Shown: positions 25,080 through 32,673 of the stretch, one piece after another
Layout of the letters: every line of letters starts with the position of its first letter
Position numbering within the stretch: position 1 is the stretch's first letter
NCBI GenBank assembly: GCA_904502005.1
Contig: CAJGDC010000006.1
Location: 1 to 52,379, forward strand
From: an uncultured Alistipes sp.
GTDB taxonomy: Bacteria > Bacteroidota > Bacteroidia > Bacteroidales > Rikenellaceae
Length of the DNA stretch: 52,379 nucleotides
Direction of reading: 5' to 3'
Notes under the pieces: model-generated
The model's input: the letters and a program-made list of their open reading frames with translations, nothing else
The model's database searches: none
What the model was told of the DNA's origin: nothing
Program-made: the position numbers and the translations under genes

Positions 25080-26306
25080 CTATAGCATCTTGTTGAGGTC
25101 AACGATGTTGAATGCGTAGAAGTACTTATCCATATCGTGCTCAATGCGATCAAGAACGATATTCTCTGGATCCATACCTACACGCTTAAGGTTCTCATAG
25201 AGAGAGTTGCGTGCAACAAGAGCCTCAGGCTTCTGCCAGATGTAACGGCAACCAGTCTTTACAAGCCATGCACGACGCTCTGGGTCAATCTCGTAGAAAT
25301 CTACACCCTTCTCAGACTCGAGCAACCACTTCTTCCAACGATTTGACTCGTAAACAAGGCGGGTAAGAACCTCGGTAATATTTGAGAGCATAGCTACGCG
25401 ACCTGCGTTGTAGTACTCAACCTCCTTAGCCTCGAGCTCCTCAAGAGCCTCGTACTCGCTGATTGTGAACTCTGGACCAACGTTTGCACCACCCATACCG
25501 CATAGAGGGTAGTCCTGAGGGTTGCTTACGCCGTCAGTATAGTGACCCTTGATGTAGCTGCCGAGTGGGCGAACCTTTGCAGTAAGCTTCTTAGCAACCT
25601 CGCCGTCAAAGAGGGTAGTGTGGAGGTCTGTACCAACCTTACCAACGATAAAGCAAGGCCATACGTCAGCAAGACCTACAGCTGCAAGACCCTCCTTAAG
25701 CTCTACGAGGAATGTGTCGAAAGTGGTGTCATCAGCAAGACCGCCGTGAACCTCCTCGGTACCAACCTCGTAAGAGATCTCTGGATAGTTGTTTGCGCGG
25801 CGGAACTTCTCGCAGTGCTCGATAAGCTCAACAGTGCGACGAACAACAAGGTGAATATCGATAACCTCGCCCTTAGGGACGTTAATATCAACAGTAGGGT
25901 CTACGTGAATAAGGTCAAAACCTGCAGCGATAGCAGCCTCGAAAGATGCCTTAACAGCGTTCATAGCACGCTCAGTCTCCCAACGCTCAGTGTTCTGCTT
26001 GTCCTTGAGCCATGGACCACCGTGGTCAACAGCGATGATGCAGTCGCCAGTGAAGTTGATAGCCTCACACTCCATGCGGCAAACCTTTACAAAGTCTGCT
26101 GGTGTCATGCCTGTGTAACCGCCATCAGTATCAATCTGGTTAAGAGTAGCTGCAAAATAGATAGGTGCATTGTTACGCTTAGCTGAGCGGATAGATGCAC
26201 GAATTACAGCTGAAGAATTTGGGCAGGCTGCGAAGATGGTGCGCTTAACACCTGTCTGCTCCTCAAGCTCTGCCATGCGCTTTAAGAGTCTCTCTGTTTT
26301 AGCCAT
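25080..26306 (-). CDS. GatZ/KbaZ family protein (tagatose-bisphosphate aldolase non-catalytic subunit-like)
   Basis: A 408-residue protein of the GatZ/KbaZ family (E. coli members are about 420). The diagnostic GGYTGMTPADF is at residues 62-72. IIAVDHGGPW (about 109-118) corresponds to the GGDHLGP region, and FDLIHVDPTVD to the IHLDxS region; a later YEVGTEEVHGG is typical as well. Classical members stabilise the class II aldolase GatY/KbaY. Some members are thought to act on ketohexose 6-phosphates directly, so an independent epimerase-like function is possible. A GatY-like aldolase lies at 31.8 kb on the other strand, not adjacent. This gene stands alone with its own promoter and terminator. 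Confidence 0.85.
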   Translation of the reverse strand: MAKTERLLKRMAELEEQTGVKRTIFAACPNSSAVIRASIRSAKRNNAPIYFAATLNQIDTDGGYTGMTPADFVKVCRMECEAINFTGDCIIAVDHGGPWLKDKQNTERWETERAMNAVKASFEAAIAAGFDLIHVDPTVDINVPKGEVIDIHLVVRRTVELIEHCEKFRRANNYPEISYEVGTEEVHGGLADDTTFDTFLVELKEGLAAVGLADVWPCFIVGKVGTDLHTTLFDGEVAKKLTAKVRPLGSYIKGHYTDGVSNPQDYPLCGMGGANVGPEFTISEYEALEELEAKEVEYYNAGRVAMLSNITEVLTRLVYESNRWKKWLLESEKGVDFYEIDPERRAWLVKTGCRYIWQKPEALVARNSLYENLKRVGMDPENIVLDRIEHDMDKYFYAFNIVDLNKML

Positions 26307-26371
26307 TTTTCTTAAATTTATATTAAGTTATATTGTCTGAATTGCACAATTTAGGACGAACCTATTCACCG

Positions 26372-26379
26372 CAAAGATA
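26372..26379 (-). promoter_or_regulatory. -7 box for the gatZ-like gene
   Basis: The minus strand reads TATCTTTG about 65 bp upstream of the ATG. No good -33 element was found. Confidence 0.45.
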
Positions 26380-26396
26380 GCAAATTATTGCGTAAG

Positions 26397-26429
26397 TTTG
26401 CACGATTTGCAAAAAAATTGTTATCTTTG
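26397..26429 (+). promoter_or_regulatory. Promoter for the acyltransferase gene
   Basis: TTTG (26397-26400) and TATCTTTG (26422-26429) are 21 bp apart, a full consensus match. The leader to ATG 26504 is about 70 nt. Confidence 0.75.
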
Positions 26430-26503
26430 CAAAGTATATTGCACACAAAGTTGGCTAAAAGTACCGTCAAACAGCTTCTAGTCAGCGAAATGAAAATATT
26501 TTG

Positions 26504-27673
26504 ATGATGGAAAATACTCAATCATTTTTTGATGACATTCGTGCCTATCATGATGAGGAGATTCCGGCGGTTGTGGAGAAGATTGCTTCAGATCCGCTGC
26601 TTATCCCTGCGGCGCAGTTTGTCTTCCCAAATTTGGATATTGAGCAGGTGCGCACGCTTATCAGCTCCTGCCGTACCACTGACGATATTCAGCGCAAGAT
26701 AATGAAGCCCGCTATTGGTGGTATTATTCACCGTACAATGCGTAAATTTACTACCTCAGGCTGCGAAAATATCTCTGATGCAAACGGTTGGCTCTTTGTG
26801 TCAAATCACAGAGATATTACTCTTGATGCTATGCTTATGCAGTACGCGCTGTTTGATAACAATCTGCCTACTACAGATATCTCTCTTGGTGATAACCTTC
26901 TGCGTACGCCACTGGTCTTTGAGCTTTGTAAGGCGAACTATATGATTAAGGTTATCCGCAAGGATGATGTAACACCACGTGAGTTCCTTGAGAACTCTAA
27001 ACACCTTTCAGAGTATATTCGCCACAGAATCAACGATGTCGGTCGTTCGGTGTGGATTGCTCAGCGAAATGGACGAACTAAGGATGGTATAGATATTACA
27101 GAGCCTGGAATTATCAAGATGTTCGGTCTTAGTGGCTCGGCGGACTTTGTAGAGAACTTCAGCCAGCTTCACGTTGCGCCGGTGGCTATCAGCTATCAGT
27201 ATGAGCCATGTGATGTCTTTAAGGCTGTGGAGCTTTGCCGTCGTCAGAGTGATATGCCTTATCATAAGGCTGAGAATGAGGACTTCTTGAGCATTCTTAC
27301 CGGTATCAAGGCATATAAGGGCGATACAAATCTCACCTTCTGTAAGCCTATCACAACTGAGGAGCTTGAGACTGTAGCCGCTCTACCGCGTGCTGAGCAG
27401 TGCAAGGCGATGGCGGAGATTGTGGACCGCCGCATTATTGAGGGCTATAAGCTCTATGATACCAACTATATCGCCTACGATATTAAGCATGGTACTCGTC
27501 GCTTTGAGAGGTACTACAGTCCGGCTCTGGAGCAGCAGTTTGCCCTCTACCTTGTTCGCTCAAATGCTCAGTTTGAGGTTATGGGTGTAGATAAGGATGT
27601 TGCTCGCGAAATACTTATTGGTATCTATGCAAATCCTGTTGAGGCTAAGTTGAATTTAGGTATAGAATTATAG
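26504..27673 (+). CDS. PlsC-like glycerolipid acyltransferase family protein
   Basis: A 389-residue acyltransferase-domain protein. The catalytic His motif is FVSNHRDITLDAML (His102, Asp108), one residue longer than the textbook HX4D spacing but usual, as I recall, in the Bacteroidota group of these proteins. Downstream are a SLGDNLL segment, MIKVIRKD and an IAQRNGRTKDG motif (about 186-196), equivalent to the phosphate-binding FPEGTR block. The likely role is acylation of a glycerol-phosphate or other membrane lipid at the inner membrane, although no strong transmembrane helix is present. The start could be ATG 26504 or 26507. The next gene follows after 14 bp. Confidence 0.8.
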   Translation: MMENTQSFFDDIRAYHDEEIPAVVEKIASDPLLIPAAQFVFPNLDIEQVRTLISSCRTTDDIQRKIMKPAIGGIIHRTMRKFTTSGCENISDANGWLFVSNHRDITLDAMLMQYALFDNNLPTTDISLGDNLLRTPLVFELCKANYMIKVIRKDDVTPREFLENSKHLSEYIRHRINDVGRSVWIAQRNGRTKDGIDITEPGIIKMFGLSGSADFVENFSQLHVAPVAISYQYEPCDVFKAVELCRRQSDMPYHKAENEDFLSILTGIKAYKGDTNLTFCKPITTEELETVAALPRAEQCKAMAEIVDRRIIEGYKLYDTNYIAYDIKHGTRRFERYYSPALEQQFALYLVRSNAQFEVMGVDKDVAREILIGIYANPVEAKLNLGIEL

Positions 27674-27687
27674 AACATAACTATAGT

Positions 27688-28128
27688 ATGAAAAAGATTT
27701 GGCTTGTAATACTTGCGCTACTACTTGCTGTAGGTGCTGGTGCCTTCTACTTCCGCTTCTACTTTGTCTTTGGTGAGGGTGTGAAGAGTGGAGAACTTAA
27801 CTATGTGGTTCGAAAGGGCGTATTTTTTAAGACCTACGAGGGTAAGCTGATACAGTCGGGTATTCGCTCTAAGGCTGCTGGCTCTATCCAATCGTATGAG
27901 TTTGACTTCTCTATTGAAAATAAGGAGATAGCTGAACGTTTGATGCTTGAGGGTGGAAAGGTTGTTGAGCTGCGCTATAAGGAGTACTTTGGTGCACTAC
28001 CATGGCGAGGTTTTACAAAGTATATCGTTGATAGTATTATCACTCACGAAACGCCGGCACTTCCTGAGGCTTCGGTGCTTGATGATAGCTCGTCAGTCAT
28101 CAAGGAACAAGTACAATTAGCAGAGTAA
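27688..28128 (+). CDS. Small membrane-anchored conserved protein
   Basis: A 146-residue protein with one N-terminal membrane segment (about residues 5-24) preceded by KK. A conserved soluble part follows: RKGVFFKTYEGKLI at about 42-55, FDFSIENKEIAERLM at about 71-85, and a closing YFGALPWRGFTKYIVDSI. I recall similar Bacteroidota proteins carrying a 6-phosphogluconate dehydrogenase label, which nothing here supports: there is no Rossmann motif and the size is wrong. The role is unknown. It probably shares the transcript of the acyltransferase (14-bp gap), suggesting a membrane-related function. A structured element starts on its stop codon. Confidence 0.75.
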   Translation: MKKIWLVILALLLAVGAGAFYFRFYFVFGEGVKSGELNYVVRKGVFFKTYEGKLIQSGIRSKAAGSIQSYEFDFSIENKEIAERLMLEGGKVVELRYKEYFGALPWRGFTKYIVDSIITHETPALPEASVLDDSSSVIKEQVQLAE

Positions 28129-28255
28129 TTTTGTTGTGATAGCGTGCCACCTATGGCACATCCCTTAAAAAGCAGTGGCGGCTGTACATTTTAGTACTAT
28201 CCGCCACTGCTTTTTTGCACGATGCACCGTATCTGACACGCTCTGACAACAAAAT
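28128..28255. repeat. Structured intergenic element A (outer stem with three inner hairpins)
   Basis: Outer arms of 19 nt (28128-28146 and 28237-28255) pair with a central G.G mismatch (28138 with 28245), and the 5' arm begins on the last base of the upstream stop codon. Inside are hairpin GTGCCA-CCTA-TGGCAC (28144-28159), a 15-bp stem (28167-28181 with 28201-28215) and a small TGCA-CGA-TGCA hairpin (28216-28226). The layout recurs in elements B1 and C. Confidence 0.7.
28167..28215. terminator. Bidirectional terminator inside element A
   Basis: The 15-bp arms AAAAAGCAGTGGCGG and CCGCCACTGCTTTTT end in T-runs on both strands, between the convergent membrane-protein and prolyl-tRNA-editing genes. 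The apex carries CTGTAC and GTACTATCC, shared with the terminator at 35606-35658. Confidence 0.85.
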
Positions 28256-28288
28256 GTGGTACTCTAATTGATCTGTGCTGAAAACTTC

Positions 28289-28783
28289 TTAATATAACTC
28301 TATATACTCGTAACTATTCCCCACGGCCGTAAGATACTTGGCAAACATATCTTGACTTATTACCACCGTGGCACGATTGTCATTTGGGTGGAAACTGAGT
28401 GATGGATAGTCAAGCAGATTCTTGTCAAGAAATAGGTGTACGTGGTTTTCAGTATCGTTTATAAGTCCAAAGGGGGATACAGAGCCGGGTTTAAGACCTA
28501 AATATCGCTCCATGCGTTGCTCAGATGCAAAGGAGAGCTTTCCCTGCTTGAGTCGCTGCTCAAGGTCGTGGATTGCAAGGCTCTGCTCGCTGTCAAAGAC
28601 AACAAGATAGTGGCGATTGCCCTTGTGGTTGCGAAAGAAGAGGTTCTTGCAGTGCTTTGAGCCGTCGTTGCGCCAATATTGGCGAGCAATCTCAATAGTC
28701 GGAGCTTCAGGGTGGGTATAAAAAGAGTATTCAATCTCCTGCTGTTGCAGAAAATCGAATACTCGTTCTTCTCTTTCGCTCAT
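28289..28783 (-). CDS. Prolyl-tRNA editing (YbaK/ProX-type) deacylase
   Basis: A free-standing aminoacyl-tRNA editing domain of 164 residues that removes mischarged amino acids, probably alanine, from tRNA-Pro. Typical features: the N-terminal IEYSFYTHPEAPTI with the conserved HPEAPT strip, KHCKNLFFRNHKG, RYLGLKPGSVSPFGLIND (the GLxPGxVSPFGL signature) and the C-terminal FHPNDNRATV. ATG 28783 sits one base after the stop of the upstream epimerase gene; upstream in-frame codons overlapping that gene are rejected. The two are co-transcribed. Confidence 0.93.
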   Translation of the reverse strand: MSEREERVFDFLQQQEIEYSFYTHPEAPTIEIARQYWRNDGSKHCKNLFFRNHKGNRHYLVVFDSEQSLAIHDLEQRLKQGKLSFASEQRMERYLGLKPGSVSPFGLINDTENHVHLFLDKNLLDYPSLSFHPNDNRATVVISQDMFAKYLTAVGNSYEYIELY

Positions 28784-28784
28784 G

Positions 28785-29453
28785 TTACTTTGAGATAGCT
28801 GCACGCAACTGTGGAATAGACTCGTCAAGGCTCATGCCCTTACGATATACACCAGCAGTACCGCCCACAAATACATTAGCACCCATGCCGGCCATAAGCT
28901 CAGCACGCTCGCAAGATACAGAGCCATCTACGCTGATGAGCACCTTCTCATAGCCGTTGCTGTCAAGCCACTGGCGCATCTGACCAACCTTGTCAAGAAT
29001 GCCGTCTACAAGCTTAGCACCAGAGAAACCAGGGTGAACAAGCATAAGGGTTACCATGTCGGTGTATGCCATGTGTGGAGCCACTGACTCAACAGGTGTG
29101 TCTGGGTTGATAACAACACCAAAGAGTGCGCCCTTAGAGTGGATGTCTGCAGCAAACTCGCTCAAATCCTTGTCAAGCTCAACGTGGGTAGAGACAATAT
29201 CGCCCTCATGAACATCAATCTTAGAGCAGATAAACTCTGGCTCCTCACACATAAGGTGGATGTCCAAAGGTAGGTTTGTTACCTTGTGCATCGCATTTGG
29301 AAAGTCTGGACCAAAGGTCATGTTAGGTACAAAGTGTCCATCCATGACGTCAATGTGTAACCAGTCAATGCCATTGCGCTCAAGGGTTTGAATATCGCGC
29401 TCAAGATTCATAAGGTCCGAGCACATTACAGATACAGAGATTTTATTAGCCAT
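28785..29453 (-). CDS. Ribulose-phosphate 3-epimerase family protein, possibly allulose-6-phosphate epimerase-like
   Basis: A 222-residue TIM-barrel epimerase. Metal and catalytic residues are present: HIDVMDGHFVPN with His33, Asp35 and Asp38, IHLM with His66, and Asp in the late SVDGS strand. Two motifs depart from ordinary Rpe: HPGFSGAK instead of HPGFGGQ and VDGSVS instead of VDGGI. With the SVMC opening and GTAGVYR these look closer to D-allulose-6-phosphate 3-epimerase (AlsE). If this is the cell's only family member it may still serve as Rpe in the pentose phosphate pathway. A -7 box lies about 30 bp upstream; the tRNA-editing gene follows after one base. Confidence 0.88.
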   Translation of the reverse strand: MANKISVSVMCSDLMNLERDIQTLERNGIDWLHIDVMDGHFVPNMTFGPDFPNAMHKVTNLPLDIHLMCEEPEFICSKIDVHEGDIVSTHVELDKDLSEFAADIHSKGALFGVVINPDTPVESVAPHMAYTDMVTLMLVHPGFSGAKLVDGILDKVGQMRQWLDSNGYEKVLISVDGSVSCERAELMAGMGANVFVGGTAGVYRKGMSLDESIPQLRAAISK

Positions 29454-29481
29454 ATTTTTAAGTTATTAGTTCTATTGGTGA

Positions 29482-29489
29482 CAAAGATA
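29482..29489 (-). promoter_or_regulatory. -7 box for the epimerase gene
   Basis: The minus strand reads TATCTTTG, leaving a leader of about 25 nt to the ATG at 29453. Confidence 0.45.
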
Positions 29490-29531
29490 ATATTTTTTGG
29501 AGAATAAATTGCTTGTTTAGAAGAAAATTTC

Positions 29532-29539
29532 TATTTTTG
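29532..29539 (+). promoter_or_regulatory. -7 box for the glycerophosphodiesterase gene
   Basis: TATTTTTG matches the -7 consensus, about 28 bp upstream of ATG 29568. No convincing -33 element. Confidence 0.45.
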
Positions 29540-29567
29540 TTATTAGAAACTTAAGTTAAAAACTAAA

Positions 29568-30374
29568 ATGATTATGAAAAAGATTTTTACATTAGCTGTG
29601 GCGGCTCTTATCTCTGTTGCCGCATTTGCTCAGCCTCAGGTTATTGCTCACCGTGGTTACCATGCAATTAAGGGCTCTTGTCGTAACTCTATCGAGGCAC
29701 TTAAGCAGGCTCAGAAGATGGGTTTGTATGGCTCTGAGTGCGATATTAACCTTACTAAGGATGGTGTTATTGTTGTAGCTCATGGCGGTTTGCATCCAGA
29801 TAAAATCTATCGCAAGGGTGAGGATATCCCTCGTCTGAATATCCAGAAGAGTACCTACGAGGAGCTTACAGCTATTCCACTTGAGAATGGTGAGACAATT
29901 CCTACACTTGAGCAGTATCTTGAGCAGATGAAGAAGAGCAAGAAGACCAAGCTCATTATCGAGGTTAAGAATCACTACACCCCTGAGAAGGAGACCGAGA
30001 TTGTACAGAAGACCGTCGAGATGGTTGCAAAGTATGGTCTGAACGATATGGTTGAGTATATCGCCTTCCGTCCATGGGTTTGCTTTGAGCTTAAGCGCCT
30101 CGCTCCAGAGGGAACTCCAATCGCTTATCTGAATGGTGACTACGACCCAACATACGTTAAGGGTATGGGTATCTCTGGTATCGACTACAAGTACGATGTA
30201 CTTAAGAAGAAGCCAAAGTGGATTAAGTCTTGCCAGAAGCGCGGCCTTACTGTAAATGTTTGGACTGTAGATGATGAGGATAAGCTTCGTTGGGTAATCG
30301 AGCAGGGTGTTGATTACATCACTACAGACAATCCGGTGCTTGCTACCAAGCTAATTAAGGAGATGTGCAAATAG
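29568..30374 (+). CDS. Exported glycerophosphodiester phosphodiesterase
   Basis: A 268-residue periplasmic enzyme releasing glycerol 3-phosphate from glycerophosphodiesters. A signal peptide ends near AAFAQ (residues 18-22). The GDPD motifs follow: AHRG at 27-30, SECDINLTKDG at 56-66 (metal ligands Glu57 and Asp59) and the catalytic AHGG (His72). The C-terminal VNVWTVDDEDKLRW and GVDYITTDNP are also characteristic. The start is ATG 29568 or 29574; either leaves a good signal peptide. It is separated from the permease gene by a 167-bp gap holding a long hairpin. Confidence 0.93.
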   Translation: MIMKKIFTLAVAALISVAAFAQPQVIAHRGYHAIKGSCRNSIEALKQAQKMGLYGSECDINLTKDGVIVVAHGGLHPDKIYRKGEDIPRLNIQKSTYEELTAIPLENGETIPTLEQYLEQMKKSKKTKLIIEVKNHYTPEKETEIVQKTVEMVAKYGLNDMVEYIAFRPWVCFELKRLAPEGTPIAYLNGDYDPTYVKGMGISGIDYKYDVLKKKPKWIKSCQKRGLTVNVWTVDDEDKLRWVIEQGVDYITTDNPVLATKLIKEMCK

Positions 30375-30404
30375 GAAGTTGATTAAAATTTATTTATCTC
30401 ATTC

Positions 30405-30507
30405 TTTTATGCTGTTTACGACTCTTTTCTCATCTGATTTTCGTTACATAGGAACACCTATGCGCCTCAAATCATACGAGAAAATAGCCACAAAACAGCT
30501 ATAAAAT
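30405..30507. repeat. Long imperfect palindrome between glycerophosphodiesterase and permease genes
   Basis: Nested complementary blocks form one 103-nt interrupted hairpin: TTTTATGCTGTTT (30405-30417) with AAACAGCTATAAAA (30493-30506), TTTTCTC (30425-30431) with GAGAAAA (30478-30484), TGATTT (30435-30440) with AAATCA (30469-30474), and CATAGG (30447-30452) with CCTATG (30457-30462) around an AACA apex. It could be a terminator, an attenuator or a small palindromic mobile element. Confidence 0.6.
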
Positions 30508-30541
30508 AATTTCGTAAACAAATATTAAACAACTTCTAATA

Positions 30542-31795
30542 ATGGATTTTAAGTATAAAATAGATGATCGCCCCGCTCTTGGGGCGATGTCTCTATACGG
30601 ACTGCAGTGGTTGATGATTTGCATCCCTGTGGTGCTTACAAGTACCTTTGTTGCACCAGAGGGGCAGACTCTCTTTTTTACCCAAAAGCTCTTTGCGCTT
30701 ATGGGTGTTACGATGATTATCAACTCGCTGTGGGGTCATCGTCTGCCACTTATTGCAGGCCCTGCGGCTGTACTACTTATGGGAGTGCTGGCGGCAAAGG
30801 GACAGGGTAGTGGTAGTGAGGCTATCTACCCATCTATGGCTATCGGTGGCGCTATTATCGCTCTGCTGGCAGCTATGGGATTGATGCGTAAGGTCCAGCG
30901 AATTTTCACTCCGCGAATTGTCGTGGCTATTGTGGTGCTTATCTCATTTACCATGGCAAAGCCTATTGTGGGTATGATTTTTAGTGATGCTGAACATCAG
31001 TTGCTGGCAATGATTTTTGCGGTGGTTACCGTTGTAGCTATGGCTGTTGCCAATAACATACTGAAGGGAGTGTGGAAGTCTATGGTTGTGATTGTGGCGA
31101 TGATTGTAGGCTCAATCTTCTACTACTGCATAATTGGTTTTCCAAAGTCATTTGTTACTGATAGCGTTGCCCCGCAACTCTTCGTTGGTGGTGTAGAGCT
31201 AGATGCGGGCGTGGTTATAGCCTTCATTTTCTGCTATGTCGCGCTGTTTATCAATCAGGTTGGCTCGGTGCAGTCACTCGGTGAGTTTACGGGTGCGGAT
31301 AAGCTAGAGCGCCGACAGAGTCGAGGTATGATTGTGCAGGGCGTGATGAACGTTGTCGCTGGCGCTGTGGGTGTCGTGGGTCCTGTGGACTACTCACTCT
31401 CGCCAGGTGTTGTGGCATCTACTTCGTGCGCTTCGCGATATACGGTCATCCCTGCGGCTGTGGCGATGATTGTGCTGGCGTTTATACCGGATGCGGTATC
31501 GGTGCTGCTTACAATACCTCAGCCGGTTATGGGTGTGGTGCTGCTATACCTTATGGCTACGCAGGTGGCGGCAGGTTTGCACCTTGCAGAGGGTAGCGGC
31601 GCGGTAAAGTCGTTTAAGGATGGACTTGTGCTTGCAATACCTATTATGTTTACCGTGATACTCTCCTTTGCACCGCAGTCGGCACTGTCTACCATTCCGT
31701 CACTGCTCCGACCAATTGTTGGTAACGGATTTGTGATGGGTATAATTATTATTCTTCTTCTTGAACATCTATTCTTAAAGGATAAAAAACAATGA
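30542..31795 (+). CDS. NCS2-family nucleobase permease-like transporter
   Basis: A 417-residue integral membrane protein with about twelve hydrophobic segments. It fits the xanthine/uracil (NAT/NCS2) family: an N-terminal YGLQWLMICIPVV segment, PLIAGPAAVLLMG, the conserved Glu helix NQVGSVQSLGEFTG, and the helix-10 region YSLSPGVVASTSCASR. That last motif lacks the Q-N pair of the usual NAT signature (YSQNxGxxxxTR), so substrate choice may differ from known uracil or xanthine carriers. The stop codon overlaps the aldolase start (ATGA), tightly linking the two genes. The promoter is unclear; TAATTTCG at 30507-30514 is a one-mismatch candidate. Confidence 0.85.
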   Translation: MDFKYKIDDRPALGAMSLYGLQWLMICIPVVLTSTFVAPEGQTLFFTQKLFALMGVTMIINSLWGHRLPLIAGPAAVLLMGVLAAKGQGSGSEAIYPSMAIGGAIIALLAAMGLMRKVQRIFTPRIVVAIVVLISFTMAKPIVGMIFSDAEHQLLAMIFAVVTVVAMAVANNILKGVWKSMVVIVAMIVGSIFYYCIIGFPKSFVTDSVAPQLFVGGVELDAGVVIAFIFCYVALFINQVGSVQSLGEFTGADKLERRQSRGMIVQGVMNVVAGAVGVVGPVDYSLSPGVVASTSCASRYTVIPAAVAMIVLAFIPDAVSVLLTIPQPVMGVVLLYLMATQVAAGLHLAEGSGAVKSFKDGLVLAIPIMFTVILSFAPQSALSTIPSLLRPIVGNGFVMGIIIILLLEHLFLKDKKQ

Positions 31796-32607
31796 ATGTA
31801 AAGCAACTTCTTAAGCAGTGCCAGCAGGATAAGTGTGCGGTGCTTGCTACAAACTTCTATAATCTTGAGACTTTGCAGGGTGTTATGCGTGCGGCTCAGG
31901 CTACCGACTCGCCTGTTCTGCTACAACTTACCCGCTCAAGTATTGACTATATGGGTCTAAAGCAGTCAGTGGCTATGGCTCGCCAGGCTATTGCGGATTA
32001 TGGCGTTCAGGGTTGGATACACCTTGACCACGGTGGCAGCGTTGAACTGGTTGAGCGTTGCCTCGATGCGGGCTTTGACTCGGTGATGATTGACGCCAGT
32101 GAGCAGAGCTTTGAGGTTAATGTTGAGACAACTCGCCGCGTGGTAGAGATGGCTGCACCTTATGACGTCAATGTTGAGGCGGAGCTTGGCTATGTGGCAA
32201 AGCTTGGTCAAGAGCAGGGTGGTGGTTTTACAACACCCGAGGAGGCAAAGCTCTTTGTAGAGCAGACTGGCGTAGACGCCCTTGCTGTATCTATCGGCTC
32301 GGCACACGGATTCTATAAGCAGGCTCCAAAACTTGATATTGAGCGACTGCAGCAGATTCACGCAGCTACAGATGTGGCTCTTGTGCTGCATGGTAGCTCT
32401 GGTATTCCTCACGACATGGTGCAGCAGGCAATTTTGAATGGTATTGTGAAGGTGAACCTTGCTACGGAGATTAAAGATACATTTATGCGCAATCTGAAGG
32501 CGATACTTACAACTACCGACGAGATTGATCTTCGCAAGGTATTTCCAAAGGCGACAGATGCTGTTGTGGAGCTGCTGAAGGAGAAATATCGTGTAGTAAA
32601 GCCTTGA
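31792..32607 (+). CDS. Class II ketose-bisphosphate aldolase (GatY/KbaY/FbaA-like)
   Basis: A 271-residue zinc-dependent aldolase that cleaves a ketose 1,6-bisphosphate to dihydroxyacetone phosphate and an aldehyde phosphate. The catalytic Asp79 and zinc His80 lie in WIHLDHGGS. FDSVMIDAS, the second zinc ligand His172 in SIGSAHGFYK and the third His200 in VLHGSSG follow, then KVNLATEIKDTF. The length and motifs fit GatY/KbaY-type enzymes or short fructose-bisphosphate aldolases; the substrate cannot be decided. ATG 31792 overlaps the permease stop by 4 bp. A GatZ-like partner gene exists at 25-26 kb. A terminator follows immediately. Confidence 0.92.
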   Translation: MNVKQLLKQCQQDKCAVLATNFYNLETLQGVMRAAQATDSPVLLQLTRSSIDYMGLKQSVAMARQAIADYGVQGWIHLDHGGSVELVERCLDAGFDSVMIDASEQSFEVNVETTRRVVEMAAPYDVNVEAELGYVAKLGQEQGGGFTTPEEAKLFVEQTGVDALAVSIGSAHGFYKQAPKLDIERLQQIHAATDVALVLHGSSGIPHDMVQQAILNGIVKVNLATEIKDTFMRNLKAILTTTDEIDLRKVFPKATDAVVELLKEKYRVVKP

Positions 32608-32621
32608 TTTGTAGGGATAAA

Positions 32622-32653
32622 ATTGGAAAAGTGGATTGCTTATGCTATATTTG
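32622..32653 (+). promoter_or_regulatory. Promoter of the PEGA-domain gene embedded in a terminator hairpin
   Basis: ATTG (32622-32625) and a perfect -7 TATATTTG (32646-32653) are 20 bp apart. The -7 box occupies the apex of the aldolase terminator hairpin. Transcription would start about 15 nt before ATG 32674, within the hairpin's right arm. Confidence 0.65.
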
Positions 32654-32673
32654 CATAAACAATCCACTTTTTT
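32627..32673 (+). terminator. Terminator of the permease-aldolase operon
   Basis: AAAAGTGGATTG (32627-32638) pairs with CAATCCACTTTT (32660-32671), with an inner TATGC/GCATA stem, followed by T residues that run straight into the next start codon at 32674. Confidence 0.88.

Noticed and set aside
27688..28128. 6-phosphogluconate dehydrogenase label sometimes seen on similar small proteins
   Set aside because: The 146-residue membrane-anchored protein has no dinucleotide-binding fold or catalytic motif of that enzyme.
30405..30507. Purine riboswitch for the permease
   Set aside because: The palindrome is a single interrupted hairpin, not a three-way junction with conserved loop-loop and purine-pocket bases, and the candidate promoter lies after it.
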